Source: Archaeoglobus sp. JdFR-27
GTDB taxonomy: Archaea > Halobacteriota > Archaeoglobi > Archaeoglobales > Archaeoglobaceae
Direction: 5' to 3'
Length of the DNA stretch: 64,000 bases
Assembly: GCA_002011235.1 (NCBI GenBank)
Contig: MTMO01000002.1
Span: forward strand, 1 to 64,000
The translations under genes were made by a program, and so were the position numbers. Under the pieces are notes generated by a model. The model was not told the DNA's origin. It made no database searches and saw only the letters and a list, made by a program, of their open reading frames with translations. Positions 1 to 8,904 of this stretch are shown piece by piece (position 1 is the stretch's first letter; each line of letters opens with the position of its first letter).

Positions 1-303
1 GCAACATTATGGGCACTTCTTAGTTCTAGGGTTCTGATCATCCTTCTGAGTATGTCCTCAATAATTGCCCTTGATATACCTGTAAAAACCAAACATCTCA
101 TCAAGCTCACCTAGAACTTTTCCAGCATTAAGCATTCTTCCTCATCTTCTTTTTCCCTCACTTTCCTCTTCTTTACCTTTCTTTGCTTCAACACACTGGC
201 TGAGGGTTATTAACTAGTTTCTCGTCTGATGAAATTGCCTTTACCTAATTTTAGTGCCTTAATGGATTTCATTACATGAGATTTTTGATCAAGAAGCTCA
301 GAT
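1..303. other. Left edge, no intact gene
   Basis: I find no complete coding region here. On the minus strand two short open stretches lie in different frames. One reads out through the window edge and the other ends in FGFYRYIKGNY. They may be the tail of a decayed gene, but neither has a recognisable motif. The stretch 100-200 is pyrimidine-rich on the plus strand, so the minus-strand reading is rich in Lys, Arg and Glu. Confidence 0.3.
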
Positions 304-738
304 TTATATCATGTCTGCCCAAACAACTTTCATCGCATTTCTTATGGGCTCCATAAGAGGAGCATGTACTCCTTCCTCCTCCGGTTCGATAACTTCTACT
401 CCCCTCTTTCCCTTCCTGATGATTGCTGCCTTGATTTTGATTGCATCTACCTCATACACAATTACCGCATCCTCCCTCCGAATTATCTTCCCTGTCTCGG
501 AGTCTAGCATCTTAACCCTGGAGGGGAGAACGAAAATGCAATCTTCTGGTATGTATTCTCTAACAACCTGGGGAAGCGCATTGTTGAAGGTCTGTTGCTT
601 TGTGAACTCGTCCGTGAAAAACAGAGCAATCATTGCTACGACTTTGTTCCCCTTAACCAGTATTGCATGTGCAGAGGGTTTCTTTCCCCCTTCAAACATC
701 TTCCTGTTTACCTCCACAACCTCCTCAAACACGTGCAT
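304..738 (-). CDS. Hypothetical protein, about 144 aa
   Basis: This is an open reading frame of archaeal character, rich in Val, Ile, Glu and Lys, with no membrane segment, signal peptide or cysteine motif. I do not recognise the family. The track starts it at 771, but an ATG at 738 (MHVFEEVVEV) has AGAAGGTG six bases upstream, so I prefer that start. The plus-strand ORF over the same bases is rich in Ser and Thr and reads as a shadow. It is not in an operon with the nitrogenase-like genes, which lie downstream on the other strand. Confidence 0.6.
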   Translation of the reverse strand: MHVFEEVVEVNRKMFEGGKKPSAHAILVKGNKVVAMIALFFTDEFTKQQTFNNALPQVVREYIPEDCIFVLPSRVKMLDSETGKIIRREDAVIVYEVDAIKIKAAIIRKGKRGVEVIEPEEEGVHAPLMEPIRNAMKVVWADMI

Positions 739-1006
739 GCATGGCACCTTCTGATATGGAAGGCAAAACAAGAAACTGTACTGCTTCGGACAGAAAAATC
801 TTTCGCTAAATTGGTTTGTAACCCTCGAGATCCTTCTGTCATCAAACTTCTTTTGCCCTCAATCTCAGAACGCCGATAAATTTATCTTTCAGTTGCTTGC
901 AGGAGCCTTTGCGAATTCCAGTTATTTCCACCCTTAAAGCTGTCATCAATTTCAGGTTAATAGTTAGTCTCCTAAAAGATTTAAATCAAGAGGCTGAACT
1001 ACGATC

Positions 1007-1245
1007 ATGCTTATCAGTGAGAGAGCCCTACAATTTTTGGGAGAAAATGGAATTAGGGAGGTTAAACTAAGCCTTTTCTTTAACTGCTCGATTAAAATTA
1101 AGATCGAATTACATAAGAATAAAAGCGTGAAGGTATAGAGATCAGTGGAATCAATGTTGTTGCCGATGAAGGCACGCTTCTTTATCTGGAAAGTTTGGTC
1201 ATGGATGTCTTACCAGATGGGACACTGTTTTTCAGGCCAGAATGA
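1007..1245 (+). pseudogene. HesB/A-type Fe-S carrier-like protein, frameshifted
   Basis: The frame from ATG 1007 (MLISERALQFL) stops after about 43 codons at a TAG. The neighbouring frame then continues with GINVVADEGTLLYLESLVMD and ends at the TGA at 1243-1245. Adding one A to the AAAA run near 1117 would join them into a protein of about 79 residues. The SERALQFL start, the single Cys in the middle (NCS) and the GI-VVADE--LLYL pattern recall the small HesB/IscA-like fold of archaea. That family call is tentative, because the usual C-terminal Cys pair is not visible. It lies just upstream of the nitrogenase-like genes on the same strand, where an Fe-S carrier would make sense. It could be a real pseudogene or a homopolymer base-call error. 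Confidence 0.4.
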
Positions 1246-1333
1246 TCCGTGGAAAAATACAGACATATATAAATAGAAACCAATAGATATGGAAAACCGA
1301 TAGATATATGCCATCAAAAGATGAGGATTTAAC

Positions 1334-2528
1334 GTGCAGCCATACAAAACATGCAAACTGTTTGGGGCATTGAGAGTTGTCTTAGGTATTCTGGATGCTA
1401 TTGCACTTCTGCACAGCCCAAGAGGATGCGCATACAACTTGAGATATCTTCTGAGTGTGAGAGGGGCTAAGGTTAACAGGATTCTTACTACAGAAATGGA
1501 TGAGAAAGATGTCATTTTTGGAGGGGAGTCAAGGCTAAGGAAAGCTATAGAAGCAGTTGACGAAAAATATTCGCCAAACTTAATTGCAGTTTTAACGTCT
1601 TGTGCGAGTAGCATAATCGGAGAGGATATTGAGCTTATATGCAGAGATATAGAACCAGAAACCAAAGCCAAGCTCCTTCCTATCCATTCGGGAGGCTTTG
1701 AGGGGGATCAAATCGATGGCTATAAAGAAGCTATGAGGAGAATAGTGGAAGATCTGGTTGAATCCTTTGATGAGGGTGAGAAAGAGGGGGGTGAACCTGC
1801 TTGCAGTTTATAGGTACGGCTGGGATCTTGAGGAGGTAAAGAGGCTTGTAGAATTGATTACAAAAACGAACTCAATTTTAACTGCCAAAACAAGTTTGGA
1901 GGAGATAAGAAAAACCTCAAAAGCTTCTCTAAATGTAGTGATGTGTGAAGCCAGTGGTTTCGATGCTGCAAGGTTGATGAAGAAGAAGTTTAGTGTCCCA
2001 TATATTCACCCTTTGCTGCCGATTGGTTTCAAAGCGACGAGGGAGTTTTTAGAAAGTATTTCAGAGTTTTTCGATAAAAGGATCCCTAGCGAATTCTTCA
2101 GAGAAGAGAGAAGTGCGTTGAAAAAAGTTAAGAGTCTAAAGGAGAAAACGACTGGCAGGAAAGCTTGCGTGGTCAGTGGAGCAAGCAGAATAGCCCCGCT
2201 AACTCAGCTCCTATGTGAACTTGGATTCGATGTCGTACTTGTTTCAATCGATAGGCCAGGAGAGACAACGCTGGAAGATCTAAACAGAGTAACGAAGGAA
2301 CTGGGCATAAATCCGAGGATTATCGTGGAACCTAATGCTGAAGAGGTTCTTATGGCTGTAGAAGAGGAGAAACCGGATCTGATTATTGGAGGTCTATACG
2401 AAACCGAAGTCTCGAAAATCTTTGGAATCCCACTTTTAGATGTGATGCACGGAGAAAAGAAAACCATGGGGTTTGAGGGGGCAGTAAATCTTGCTAAAAA
2501 TATAGGGGTGATTCTATTAGGAAGATAG
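1334..2528 (+). CDS. Nitrogenase component 1-like (NifD/NifE-like) protein, interrupted by a frameshift
   Basis: Two overlapping ORFs (1334-1813 and 1758-2528) read as one protein of about 397 aa if one G is removed from the G6 run at 1786-1791. The GTG start has a GAGG upstream. The first half carries three cysteines in the positions used for the P-cluster or [4Fe-4S] cluster in the NifD/E/CfbD family: Cys7 (YKTCKLFGA), Cys32 (HSPRGC) and Cys90 (TSCASSIIGEDI). The second half has MCEASGFDAARLM, aligning with the FeMo-co Cys275 region of NifD, and LLDVMHGEKKTMGFEG, aligning with the His442 region (MHSWDYSG). Both cofactor-ligand residues therefore appear kept (inference from hand alignment). 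There is no NifK partner, so it may form a homo-oligomer, as CfbD does. It overlaps the NifH-like gene by 13 bp. The substrate is unknown. A CfbD function is possible but would not explain the NifB-like neighbour. Confidence 0.75.
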
Positions 2529-3310
2529 CGATATATGGTAAAGGTGGCATTGGAAAGTCGACTATAGCTGCCAATGTCTCTGCTGCTTTGGCTGAAAAAG
2601 GTAAAAAAGTCATGTTGATCGGGTGTGATCCAAAAAGAGACGCAACTCTGACACTTGTAGGGAGGCGCTTAACACCCCTTCTTGAAATGATTCTTGAAGG
2701 AAACGTTAGTAAGGAAAGCATAATTCATAAGGGGTATAGAGGAGTTCTATGTATTGAAATTGGCGGTCCTGAACCCGGGATAGGGTGTGCGGGAAGAGGC
2801 TTAATTCTGGCCTTTAAAGAACTTGAGGAAATTGAAGTGTTCAATGGTTTGGATCTAGTTATCTACGATGTTCCAGGAGATATTGTCTGTGGAGGATTTG
2901 CAGTTCCAATGAGGGAGGGGAATGCTAGAGAGGTCTATATAGTCACTTCTGGAGAGTACCTTTCTTTATTTGCAGCAAATAATATATGTAGGGCGATAAG
3001 AAGAGTTGGCGCAAAACTTGGTGGTGTGATATGTAATTCAAGAAATGTGGAAAATGAAGAAGAGATTGTTAAAAGCTTTGCAGAAAGGATCGGTGGGGGT
3101 TTAATTGGTATAATTCCGAGGGATAAGATCGTTCAGCACTGCGAAAGCAAAAACAAGACCGTAGTTGAGTGCGCACCTGAAAGTAAACAGGCAAAAATAT
3201 ATAGAAATATCGCAGAAACTATTTTTAAGAACAGAAATTTAGTAAAACCAAATGTACTGGGTTTAGATGAGTTAAATGCCATCTGTTTCAGCCTCCTCTC
3301 AACTTTTTAG
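2516..3310 (+). CDS. NifH-like ATP-dependent reductase (nitrogenase iron-protein family)
   Basis: This encodes a P-loop ATPase of about 264 aa that would deliver low-potential electrons to the NifD-like partner. The P-loop is YGKGGIGKST. The two cysteines that bridge the dimer [4Fe-4S] cluster are in PEPGIGCAGRG and VPGDIVCGGFA. Switch regions are intact, although CDPKRDAT replaces the classic CDPKADST. The track starts at ATG 2588, which would cut off the P-loop. The frame is open only from 2498 and contains no ATG, GTG or TTG before the P-loop. An ATT at 2516 gives (M)RKIAIYGKGG, the usual NifH N-terminus, and is preceded by GGGGTGAT. So the start is probably ATT, or an ATG with a base error. 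It overlaps both neighbours, implying translational coupling. Confidence 0.88.
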   Translation: MRKIAIYGKGGIGKSTIAANVSAALAEKGKKVMLIGCDPKRDATLTLVGRRLTPLLEMILEGNVSKESIIHKGYRGVLCIEIGGPEPGIGCAGRGLILAFKELEEIEVFNGLDLVIYDVPGDIVCGGFAVPMREGNAREVYIVTSGEYLSLFAANNICRAIRRVGAKLGGVICNSRNVENEEEIVKSFAERIGGGLIGIIPRDKIVQHCESKNKTVVECAPESKQAKIYRNIAETIFKNRNLVKPNVLGLDELNAICFSLLSTF

Positions 3311-4106
3311 AACTAACAGAGGATTAAATCATCCGTGCTTTAATGAAAGCGTTTGTAATAAAGTGGGCAGAATCCATCTCCCCGTCGCAAAAAGGTGCAA
3401 TCTCAAATGTAATTACTGCTCAAACTCCACGAATCCAAGGAAAACTGAAAAAATTATCGGTTCTGATGAGGCTTTGGCAATTGTAGGAAAAATTCTCGAT
3501 AAAATGTATGAGAGCAAATTTGTTGTTGGAGTTTCAGGCCCGGGAGATGCTTTGTTTAATAGGGAGACTTTTGAGGTATTAAAGAGTGCAAAGGAAACGT
3601 TTGATGTACCGACTTGTTTGTGTACCAATGGTCTGCTTTTACCTCAGAAAATAGGTGAATTAAATAAAATTGGTTTGGAGTACATTACAATAACGATAAA
3701 TGCTGTTGACGTTAGTGTAGCAGAAAAAATATATTCACATGCATTTTACAATGGAAAGCTTGTTAAAGGCTCGGAATGTGCTAAAATTTTGATAAAGAAT
3801 CAGATGAAGGGGTTAAGGCTTGCATCTAAGAGGATGCCGGTTAAAATAAATTCTGTTTTAATCCCAGGAGTAAACGATGAACATCTAATCGAGGTGGCCG
3901 AAAGAATTGGGGAATATGCGTGTATTCAGAACATCATTCCTTTATTTCCGACTGGGAAATTTTCAAATTTTAGCTCTCCATCAAAAACTCTTGTTGAAAG
4001 CGTTAAGAAGAAGTGTGAAAAATACTTGAATCAGATGAGGCACTGTGCATTTTGCAGAGCTGATGCTGCGGGGATTGTAGGCGAGAGCAAAACCATCTTT
4101 TGCTGA
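3276..4106 (+). CDS. nifB: NifB-like radical SAM protein (no NifX domain)
   Basis: This 276-aa radical SAM protein resembles NifB, which builds the 8Fe-9S-C NifB-cofactor precursor in nitrogenase assembly. The N-terminal HPCFNES supplies the Cys of the accessory cluster. CNLKCNYC is the CxxxCxxC site for the radical SAM [4Fe-4S] cluster, and SGPGDALFN matches the conserved GPGDPL region. The C-terminal HCAFCRADAAGIVGE matches the HCxxCRADAxG signature specific to NifB. It lacks the NifX/NafY-like extension found in many bacterial NifBs, as is typical of archaeal forms. It overlaps the NifH-like gene by 35 bp. A NifB next to a single D-type subunit implies a NifB-co-derived cofactor, which CfbCD systems do not need. 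Confidence 0.88.
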   Translation: MPSVSASSQLFRTNRGLNHPCFNESVCNKVGRIHLPVAKRCNLKCNYCSNSTNPRKTEKIIGSDEALAIVGKILDKMYESKFVVGVSGPGDALFNRETFEVLKSAKETFDVPTCLCTNGLLLPQKIGELNKIGLEYITITINAVDVSVAEKIYSHAFYNGKLVKGSECAKILIKNQMKGLRLASKRMPVKINSVLIPGVNDEHLIEVAERIGEYACIQNIIPLFPTGKFSNFSSPSKTLVESVKKKCEKYLNQMRHCAFCRADAAGIVGESKTIFC

Positions 4107-4213
4107 GAGTCTCGGCTATATCTGCCTCAAACTTTTGGAGCTTTTCTTTGATTGTCTATTGGTGGTAAGATTGAACGATGGGTAATAATTGACTCTCTTT
4201 TGAAATCGAATAG

Positions 4214-4491
4214 GATTTCGAAAGAGCAATCAGAACTCCTGAAGCATACGACAGCATCATTCTCACAGCCAGATTAGGTGGAAGGGGCGGAGATTATCTT
4301 GTAAAGATCGAAAGACAGAGAGTTAAGAATGCGGAAAGACAGCTCTCACAGCTATCCTTCTTTAGAGGAAAAATATTCGTTAGAGAACTCGATGGATTGA
4401 TTGAGAGAATGCCAAAGTGCGAACATGAATGGGTTTGGAAAAAGGTCTTTCGGTTGCCTGTTCAAAGTGCAGCGGACTAAAACATTCTTAA
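4214..4491 (+). pseudogene. Decayed ORF ending in a zinc knuckle
   Basis: An open frame without a start codon runs from 4214 (DFERAIRTPEAYDS) through a basic region to PKCEHEWVWKK. If one A is added to the A5 run near 4437, it continues as GLSVACSKCSGLKHS and stops at 4489-4491. CxHxW followed by CSKCSG looks like a small zinc ribbon. Without the extra A it ends at 4480 in an unrelated tail. The missing start and the frameshift suggest a gene remnant, perhaps from a mobile element. I cannot name the family. Confidence 0.4.
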
Positions 4492-4909
4492 TTTGTTTGT
4501 TATCCCTCATAATAATGTTTGGTGGGTAAGTTACTACCCTACCTCCATATGGGTGGGATACGAATATACCTCGACCATAACCCGGTTCATGCAGAGTTTA
4601 ATAAAACCTTTAACTCCAACCCAACCCTACCTCTTATATTACCATGAAACAAAATTCCTATAACAATCCATTGTACGATTTAGTTTTGTGGGGGGTGTGG
4701 ATAGGGTGTAGTCTTCACATAACCTTGATCAAACCTTTCTATCGAAAGATTTGAAGAAAATCTGCCTGGAATAAAGTTACAACAAGGAGTGTAAAGATCA
4801 ATAATAATTCTGAAAGATGTGTAGTAAAATTATTGTTCAGGTGAAAAAATATTAATAAAGTAGGATAAATTTTCTAAAAATTTTTAAACTCCACCATTGA
4901 TGGGATTCC
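4492..4909. other. Intergenic stretch, no gene seen
   Basis: About 420 bases without a convincing ORF. It contains a short imperfect inverted repeat (GGGTAAGTTACTACCC near 4521-4536) and becomes very AT-rich from 4820, where promoter elements for the Trm112-like gene and pyrG would be expected (for example TTAATAAAG and TTTTTAAAC just before 4910). No RNA gene is recognisable. Confidence 0.4.
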
Positions 4910-5095
4910 ATGAGAAAAGACCTGATGGATATACTTGCATGTCCTGTTTGTAAAGGGGATCTTGAACTCCATATCGGTGAGGAAAAGGATGATGAGGTTA
5001 TTGTTGGAACCCTTGTTTGTAAAAAATGCGGAGAGGAATATCCAATAGAAGAAGGAATACCAAACATGCTTCCTCCAGATCTTCGAGAAAGCTGA
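4910..5095 (+). CDS. Trm112-family zinc protein
   Basis: A 61-aa protein of the Trm112/UPF0434 family, the small activating subunit of tRNA, rRNA and release-factor methyltransferases in archaea and eukaryotes. Diagnostic features are the start MRKDLMDILACPVCKG, a second zinc pair in CKKCGEEYPIEEGIPNML, and the full family length. Four cysteines (CPVC and CKKC) would bind one zinc. The ATG follows an AT-rich promoter. PyrG begins 12 bases after its stop, so the two are probably co-transcribed. The partner methyltransferase is not encoded nearby. Confidence 0.85.
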   Translation: MRKDLMDILACPVCKGDLELHIGEEKDDEVIVGTLVCKKCGEEYPIEEGIPNMLPPDLRES

Positions 5096-5107
5096 ATCGG
5101 TGGTTTA

Positions 5108-6703
5108 ATGGTGAAATACATTTTTGTTACTGGCGGTGTGATGAGTGGTTTGGGAAAAGGTATTACTGCCGCCTCAATCGGCCGATTGCTTACCGACATA
5201 GGCTACAAAGTAATTCCGATTAAAGTCGATCCCTATCTTAACATAGATGCAGGAACAATGAATCCCTTCCAGCATGGAGAGGTCTACGTGCTCAAAGATG
5301 GTACCGAAGTTGACCTTGATCTTGGACACTATGAGAGATTTATAGGGGTAGAGGTAACAGGAGAACACAACGTAACGACAGGCAAAATTTACATGTCTGT
5401 TCTAGAAAAAGAGAGAAAAGGGGAGTACCTTGGGAGTACAGTACAAATCATCCCTCACATAACGGATGAGATCAAAAACTGGATAAGAAGGGTAGCGGAA
5501 AAAAGTCAAGCTGAGATTTGTCTTGTTGAGATTGGTGGCACCGTTGGTGACATAGAGAGCATGTCTTTTCTTGAGGCCATCAGACAGATGCACAATGAAG
5601 AAAAAGATGAGGATTTTGCCCTGGTTCACGTAACTCTAGTTCCATTAGATTCCGGTGGCGAGCAGAAAACAAAACCAACCCAGCATAGTGTTAAAGAACT
5701 TAGGAGCATAGGTTTGCAACCTGATGTCATCGTTGGGAGGTGTAAGGAAAAACTCCTCGTTTCAACGAAGAAAAAAATAGCCCTTTTCTGCGATGTGTCC
5801 GTGGAGGCGGTTGTAAGTGCTCATGACGCCCGGGAGATTTATGAAGTCCCACTGATGTTCAAGGAGGAGAAACTTGATGAATATTTGATCAGAAAGCTCA
5901 AGCTTAAAAAGAGGAAAGAGAGCACGACCTGGACTGACATGGTAAAAAGGCTCAAAAGTCTTGAAAGAGAGGTTACAATCGCCGTAGTAGGAAAATACAT
6001 CCACGTGAAGGATGCCTATATAAGCATAAGAGAAGCCTTGAAGCACGGTGGAATTGCCGCTGGTTGTAAAGTGAATATGATCCTGATCGATAGCGAAGAG
6101 CTCGAGAAATTCGGAGAGTTTCAGCTTGATGTTGATGGAATCTTAGTCCCAGGAGGCTTTGGCTCAAGAGGGAGTGAGGGGAAGATTCTTGCAATCAAAT
6201 ACGCCAGAGAAAACGATATTCCCTTCTTAGGTATTTGCTTTGGATTCCAACTTGCGGTTGTAGAATTCGCAAGAAACGTGCTTGGGTTGAAAAATGCAAA
6301 CAGCAGTGAACTTGCAGACACGGATTACCCCGTTATAGACTTGCTCCCAGAGCAGAAAGAGATAGATAAATTAGGAGGAACAATGAGACTTGGAGACATT
6401 GAGATTACAATTAAACCAAACACCATTGCATGGAAACTTTATGGAAAAGAAAAGATTTTAGAGAGGCATAGACATAGATATGAAGTAAATCCAGAGTTTA
6501 TTCCAGATTTTGAAAAAGCAGGAATAGTATTTTCAGGATATTCCGATTCTGGAAGAAGGATGGAAATCTTAGAACTTCATGATAAAAGATTTTTCCTTGG
6601 AACCCAGTTTCATCCAGAATTCAAATCCAAACCGTATGCCCCGTCTCCACCTTTCATAGGTTTTGTGAGTGCTGCGTTGGAGTATGCTGAAAATAGGAGC
6701 TGA
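5108..6703 (+). CDS. pyrG: CTP synthase
   Basis: A cytosolic enzyme that aminates UTP to CTP using glutamine and ATP, the last step of pyrimidine nucleotide synthesis. The 531 residues match the family length. The N-terminal synthetase domain starts [17 protein letters not shown] (P-loop) and includes [11 protein letters not shown]. The C-terminal class I glutamine amidotransferase domain has the nucleophile in GICFGFQ and the His-Glu pair in GTQFHPEF. Phe in place of the usual Leu in GICLG is a mild variation. The ATG at 5108 sits 12 bases after the Trm112-like gene. Intact and confidently assigned. Confidence 0.97.
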   Translation: MVKYIFVTGGVMSGLGKGITAASIGRLLTDIGYKVIPIKVDPYLNIDAGTMNPFQHGEVYVLKDGTEVDLDLGHYERFIGVEVTGEHNVTTGKIYMSVLEKERKGEYLGSTVQIIPHITDEIKNWIRRVAEKSQAEICLVEIGGTVGDIESMSFLEAIRQMHNEEKDEDFALVHVTLVPLDSGGEQKTKPTQHSVKELRSIGLQPDVIVGRCKEKLLVSTKKKIALFCDVSVEAVVSAHDAREIYEVPLMFKEEKLDEYLIRKLKLKKRKESTTWTDMVKRLKSLEREVTIAVVGKYIHVKDAYISIREALKHGGIAAGCKVNMILIDSEELEKFGEFQLDVDGILVPGGFGSRGSEGKILAIKYARENDIPFLGICFGFQLAVVEFARNVLGLKNANSSELADTDYPVIDLLPEQKEIDKLGGTMRLGDIEITIKPNTIAWKLYGKEKILERHRHRYEVNPEFIPDFEKAGIVFSGYSDSGRRMEILELHDKRFFLGTQFHPEFKSKPYAPSPPFIGFVSAALEYAENRS

Positions 6704-6740
6704 AAGATTAAAGAAGCGAACGATAAGAAGGTAAGATAGT

Positions 6741-7655
6741 ATGGTTAAACCGGAAAAATTTGTTAAAGAAGCTATTGAAGAGATCAGAGAAAAAGTTGGC
6801 AACGGCAAAGCAATTATAGCCCTTTCCGGAGGAGTTGACAGCAGTGTTTGCACAACACTTGCTTATAAAGCAATCAGGGAGAATTTAATCCCTGTTTTCG
6901 TCGATACTGGTTTAATGAGGCTTGGAGAGCCTGAAAGGATCAAAGAAATCTTCAGTGAGATGAATTTAGTCTTCGTTGGGGCTAAAGATGAGTTTCTCAA
7001 TGCTTTAAAAGGTGTTGAGGATCCAGAAGAAAAGAGGAAGATAATCGGCGAATTATTTGTAAGAATTTTCGAGAGGGTTGCTAGGGAAAAGAACGCTGAG
7101 TATCTTATTCAAGGGACGATTTATCCAGACATTATTGAGAGTCAAGGTGGCATAAAGAGCCATCACAACGTTGGTGGTTTTCCGATTAGCTATGAGTTTA
7201 AAGGAGTGATTGAACCGCTGAGAGAACTCTACAAGGATGAGGTAAGAGAGATTGCTCGCTACCTCGGACTTCCTGAGGAAATTTCTGAAAGAATGCCATT
7301 TCCTGGGCCGGGACTTGCGGTAAGAATCGTTGGAGAAGTTACTCCAGAAAAAGTTGAAGTCGTAAGAAGGGCTAATGCGATAGTTGAAGAAGAGCTAAAG
7401 GAATATAAGAAGTGGCAGTGTTTCGCTGCTCTTGTAGGCAAGTCGACGGGTGTTAAGGGGGACAACAGAGTATGGGGGTACATTATATCAGTAAGGGCTG
7501 TAGGATCAAGGGATGGAATGACCGCAGATCCTCTCGAAATTGATTACAAAGTTTTGAGAAAGATAGCCCTCAAGATTACAGGAGAAATTCCCCAGGTTGC
7601 TCGAGTGGTTTATGATATAACCCCCAAACCTCCCGCTACGATTGAATACGAATAA
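6741..7655 (+). CDS. guaAB: GMP synthase, PP-loop ATPase subunit B
   Basis: This enzyme converts XMP to GMP using ammonia supplied by a separate glutaminase subunit, as in archaea where GMP synthase is split. The PP-loop is [14 protein letters not shown] near residue 30. The C-terminal dimerisation domain includes [10 protein letters not shown] and ends PPATIEYE, the usual GuaA C-terminus. At 304 aa it corresponds to the ATP-pyrophosphatase plus dimerisation domains only. The amidotransferase subunit is not in this window. It follows pyrG by 37 bases with an AAGGTAAG ribosome site, so both may belong to one nucleotide-synthesis transcript. Confidence 0.95.
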   Translation: MVKPEKFVKEAIEEIREKVGNGKAIIALSGGVDSSVCTTLAYKAIRENLIPVFVDTGLMRLGEPERIKEIFSEMNLVFVGAKDEFLNALKGVEDPEEKRKIIGELFVRIFERVAREKNAEYLIQGTIYPDIIESQGGIKSHHNVGGFPISYEFKGVIEPLRELYKDEVREIARYLGLPEEISERMPFPGPGLAVRIVGEVTPEKVEVVRRANAIVEEELKEYKKWQCFAALVGKSTGVKGDNRVWGYIISVRAVGSRDGMTADPLEIDYKVLRKIALKITGEIPQVARVVYDITPKPPATIEYE

Positions 7656-7696
7656 CTTGGATAATTAGGGCTAAAATTATGCTATAAATTACACAT

Positions 7697-7704
7697 ATTT
7701 TAAA
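7697..7704 (+). promoter_or_regulatory. TATA box of the aminotransferase gene
   Basis: TTTAAATA in an AT-rich 50-bp spacer. Its distance to the ATG at 7729 fits a transcript that begins at or near the start codon. No Shine-Dalgarno sequence precedes the ATG, which supports leaderless expression. Confidence 0.45.
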
Positions 7705-7728
7705 TACAGCTTATTGTATCAAAACCTC

Positions 7729-8883
7729 ATGGAGGCAATTTTCAAAAAAGAAAAGGAAGTCTTTATCCCTTTCTTCAATAGATTGCCGGTGGTATTTGAA
7801 AAGGGAAAAGGATGCTGGCTTTTCGATTATAACGGTAAAAGATATCTTGATTTTGTTGCTGGTATTGCCTGTGTGTCGATAGGATATTCTCATCCCACAT
7901 TTGTTGAAAAGGTTACCGAACAGCTAAAAAAGCTAGTTCATGTCTCAAATCTTTACTACACAACTCCACAACTTGATCTTGCAGAAAAGTTGAGAGAGAT
8001 CACAGGTTTATCTAAATTCTTCTTCTGCAATTCTGGGACTGAGGCTGTTGAGGGAGCATTAAAGATAGCTAGGAAAGTTACTGGCAAGAAAAAGTTTATC
8101 GCTTTGGAAAATTCATTTCATGGAAGAACGATGGGTGCCCTCTCAGTAACATGGAAGGAGAAGTTCAGAAAACCGTTTGAGCCTTTGATATCGCCTGTCG
8201 AATTCTGTAAATTTAATGATATCAATGATCTTGAAAAAAAAGTTGATAAAGAAACCGCTGCGATAATCGTTGAACCCATACAGGGTGAATCCGGAGTTTA
8301 TGAAGTGAGTAATGGTTTTATAGAAGTTATTTTTGAAAAAAGAGAAGAACTCGGTTTTTTAGTCCTTTTTGATGAAGTTCAGACTGGTTTTGGTAGAACA
8401 GGAAAATGGTTCGCAAAGGATCATTTCGGAGTTCAGCCAGATATCATTACTATGGCTAAAGCGATGGCATCTGGGATACCTATTGGTGGGATAGGTGTTA
8501 AGGATGATATCGCTGAAAGAATTGAGCTCTCAGAGCATGGGTCCACTTTCGGTGGAAATCCGCTTGCCTGTAGTGCCTCCCTTGCAACTATTGAGATCTT
8601 AGAAAAGGAAAATCTTGTTGAAAATGCTGAAAAAGTTGGGTATTACTTGAAAAAAAGGCTTGAAGAACTAGGATTCAATCCACGAGGCAAAGGTTTAATG
8701 TTGGGTTTCGATTTGGAAGGAGAGTACAAAAACAAAGCAGTAGAAATCGTTAAAAAGAGCTTAGAAAAAGGTTTAATCTTGAATTACACATCTGAAAATA
8801 CGATAAGGCTAGTACCTCCACTAATTCTGAAAAAAGAGGAAGTTGATTACGCATTTGAAATCCTTAAGTCCATTTTTAGCTAA
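7729..8883 (+). CDS. argD: Class III aminotransferase, acetylornithine/LysW-aminoadipate type
   Basis: A PLP-dependent aminotransferase of about 384 aa in the ArgD group, acting in arginine (and possibly lysine) synthesis. It has the class III signatures FFCNSGTEAVEGALKIAR, VEPIQGESG and LVLFDEVQTGFGRTG. The PLP lysine lies in ITMAKAMASGIPIG and the phosphate-contact region is HGSTFGGNPLA. The track begins at a TTG (7714), but TTTAAATA at 7697-7704 lies about 25-30 bases before the ATG at 7729, so a leaderless transcript starting MEAIFKKEKEV is more likely. Specificity within the family (acetylornithine versus GABA or aminoadipate) cannot be fixed from sequence alone. Confidence 0.85.
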   Translation: MEAIFKKEKEVFIPFFNRLPVVFEKGKGCWLFDYNGKRYLDFVAGIACVSIGYSHPTFVEKVTEQLKKLVHVSNLYYTTPQLDLAEKLREITGLSKFFFCNSGTEAVEGALKIARKVTGKKKFIALENSFHGRTMGALSVTWKEKFRKPFEPLISPVEFCKFNDINDLEKKVDKETAAIIVEPIQGESGVYEVSNGFIEVIFEKREELGFLVLFDEVQTGFGRTGKWFAKDHFGVQPDIITMAKAMASGIPIGGIGVKDDIAERIELSEHGSTFGGNPLACSASLATIEILEKENLVENAEKVGYYLKKRLEELGFNPRGKGLMLGFDLEGEYKNKAVEIVKKSLEKGLILNYTSENTIRLVPPLILKKEEVDYAFEILKSIFS

Positions 8884-8904
8884 ATTTTTATTTTTTAAAA
8901 TCGA

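Noticed and set aside
311-754. Plus-strand ORF of 147 aa over the first gene
   Set aside because: Ser/Thr-rich, no ribosome site, and it mirrors the minus-strand gene; a shadow ORF.
1210-1671. Minus-strand ORF of 153 aa
   Set aside because: Lies over the NifD-like gene, whose cysteine motifs are clear on the plus strand.
2516-4106. Simple CfbCD (coenzyme F430) assignment for the cluster
   Set aside because: CfbCD systems do not use NifB and no other cfb or mcr gene is visible; left open but not preferred.
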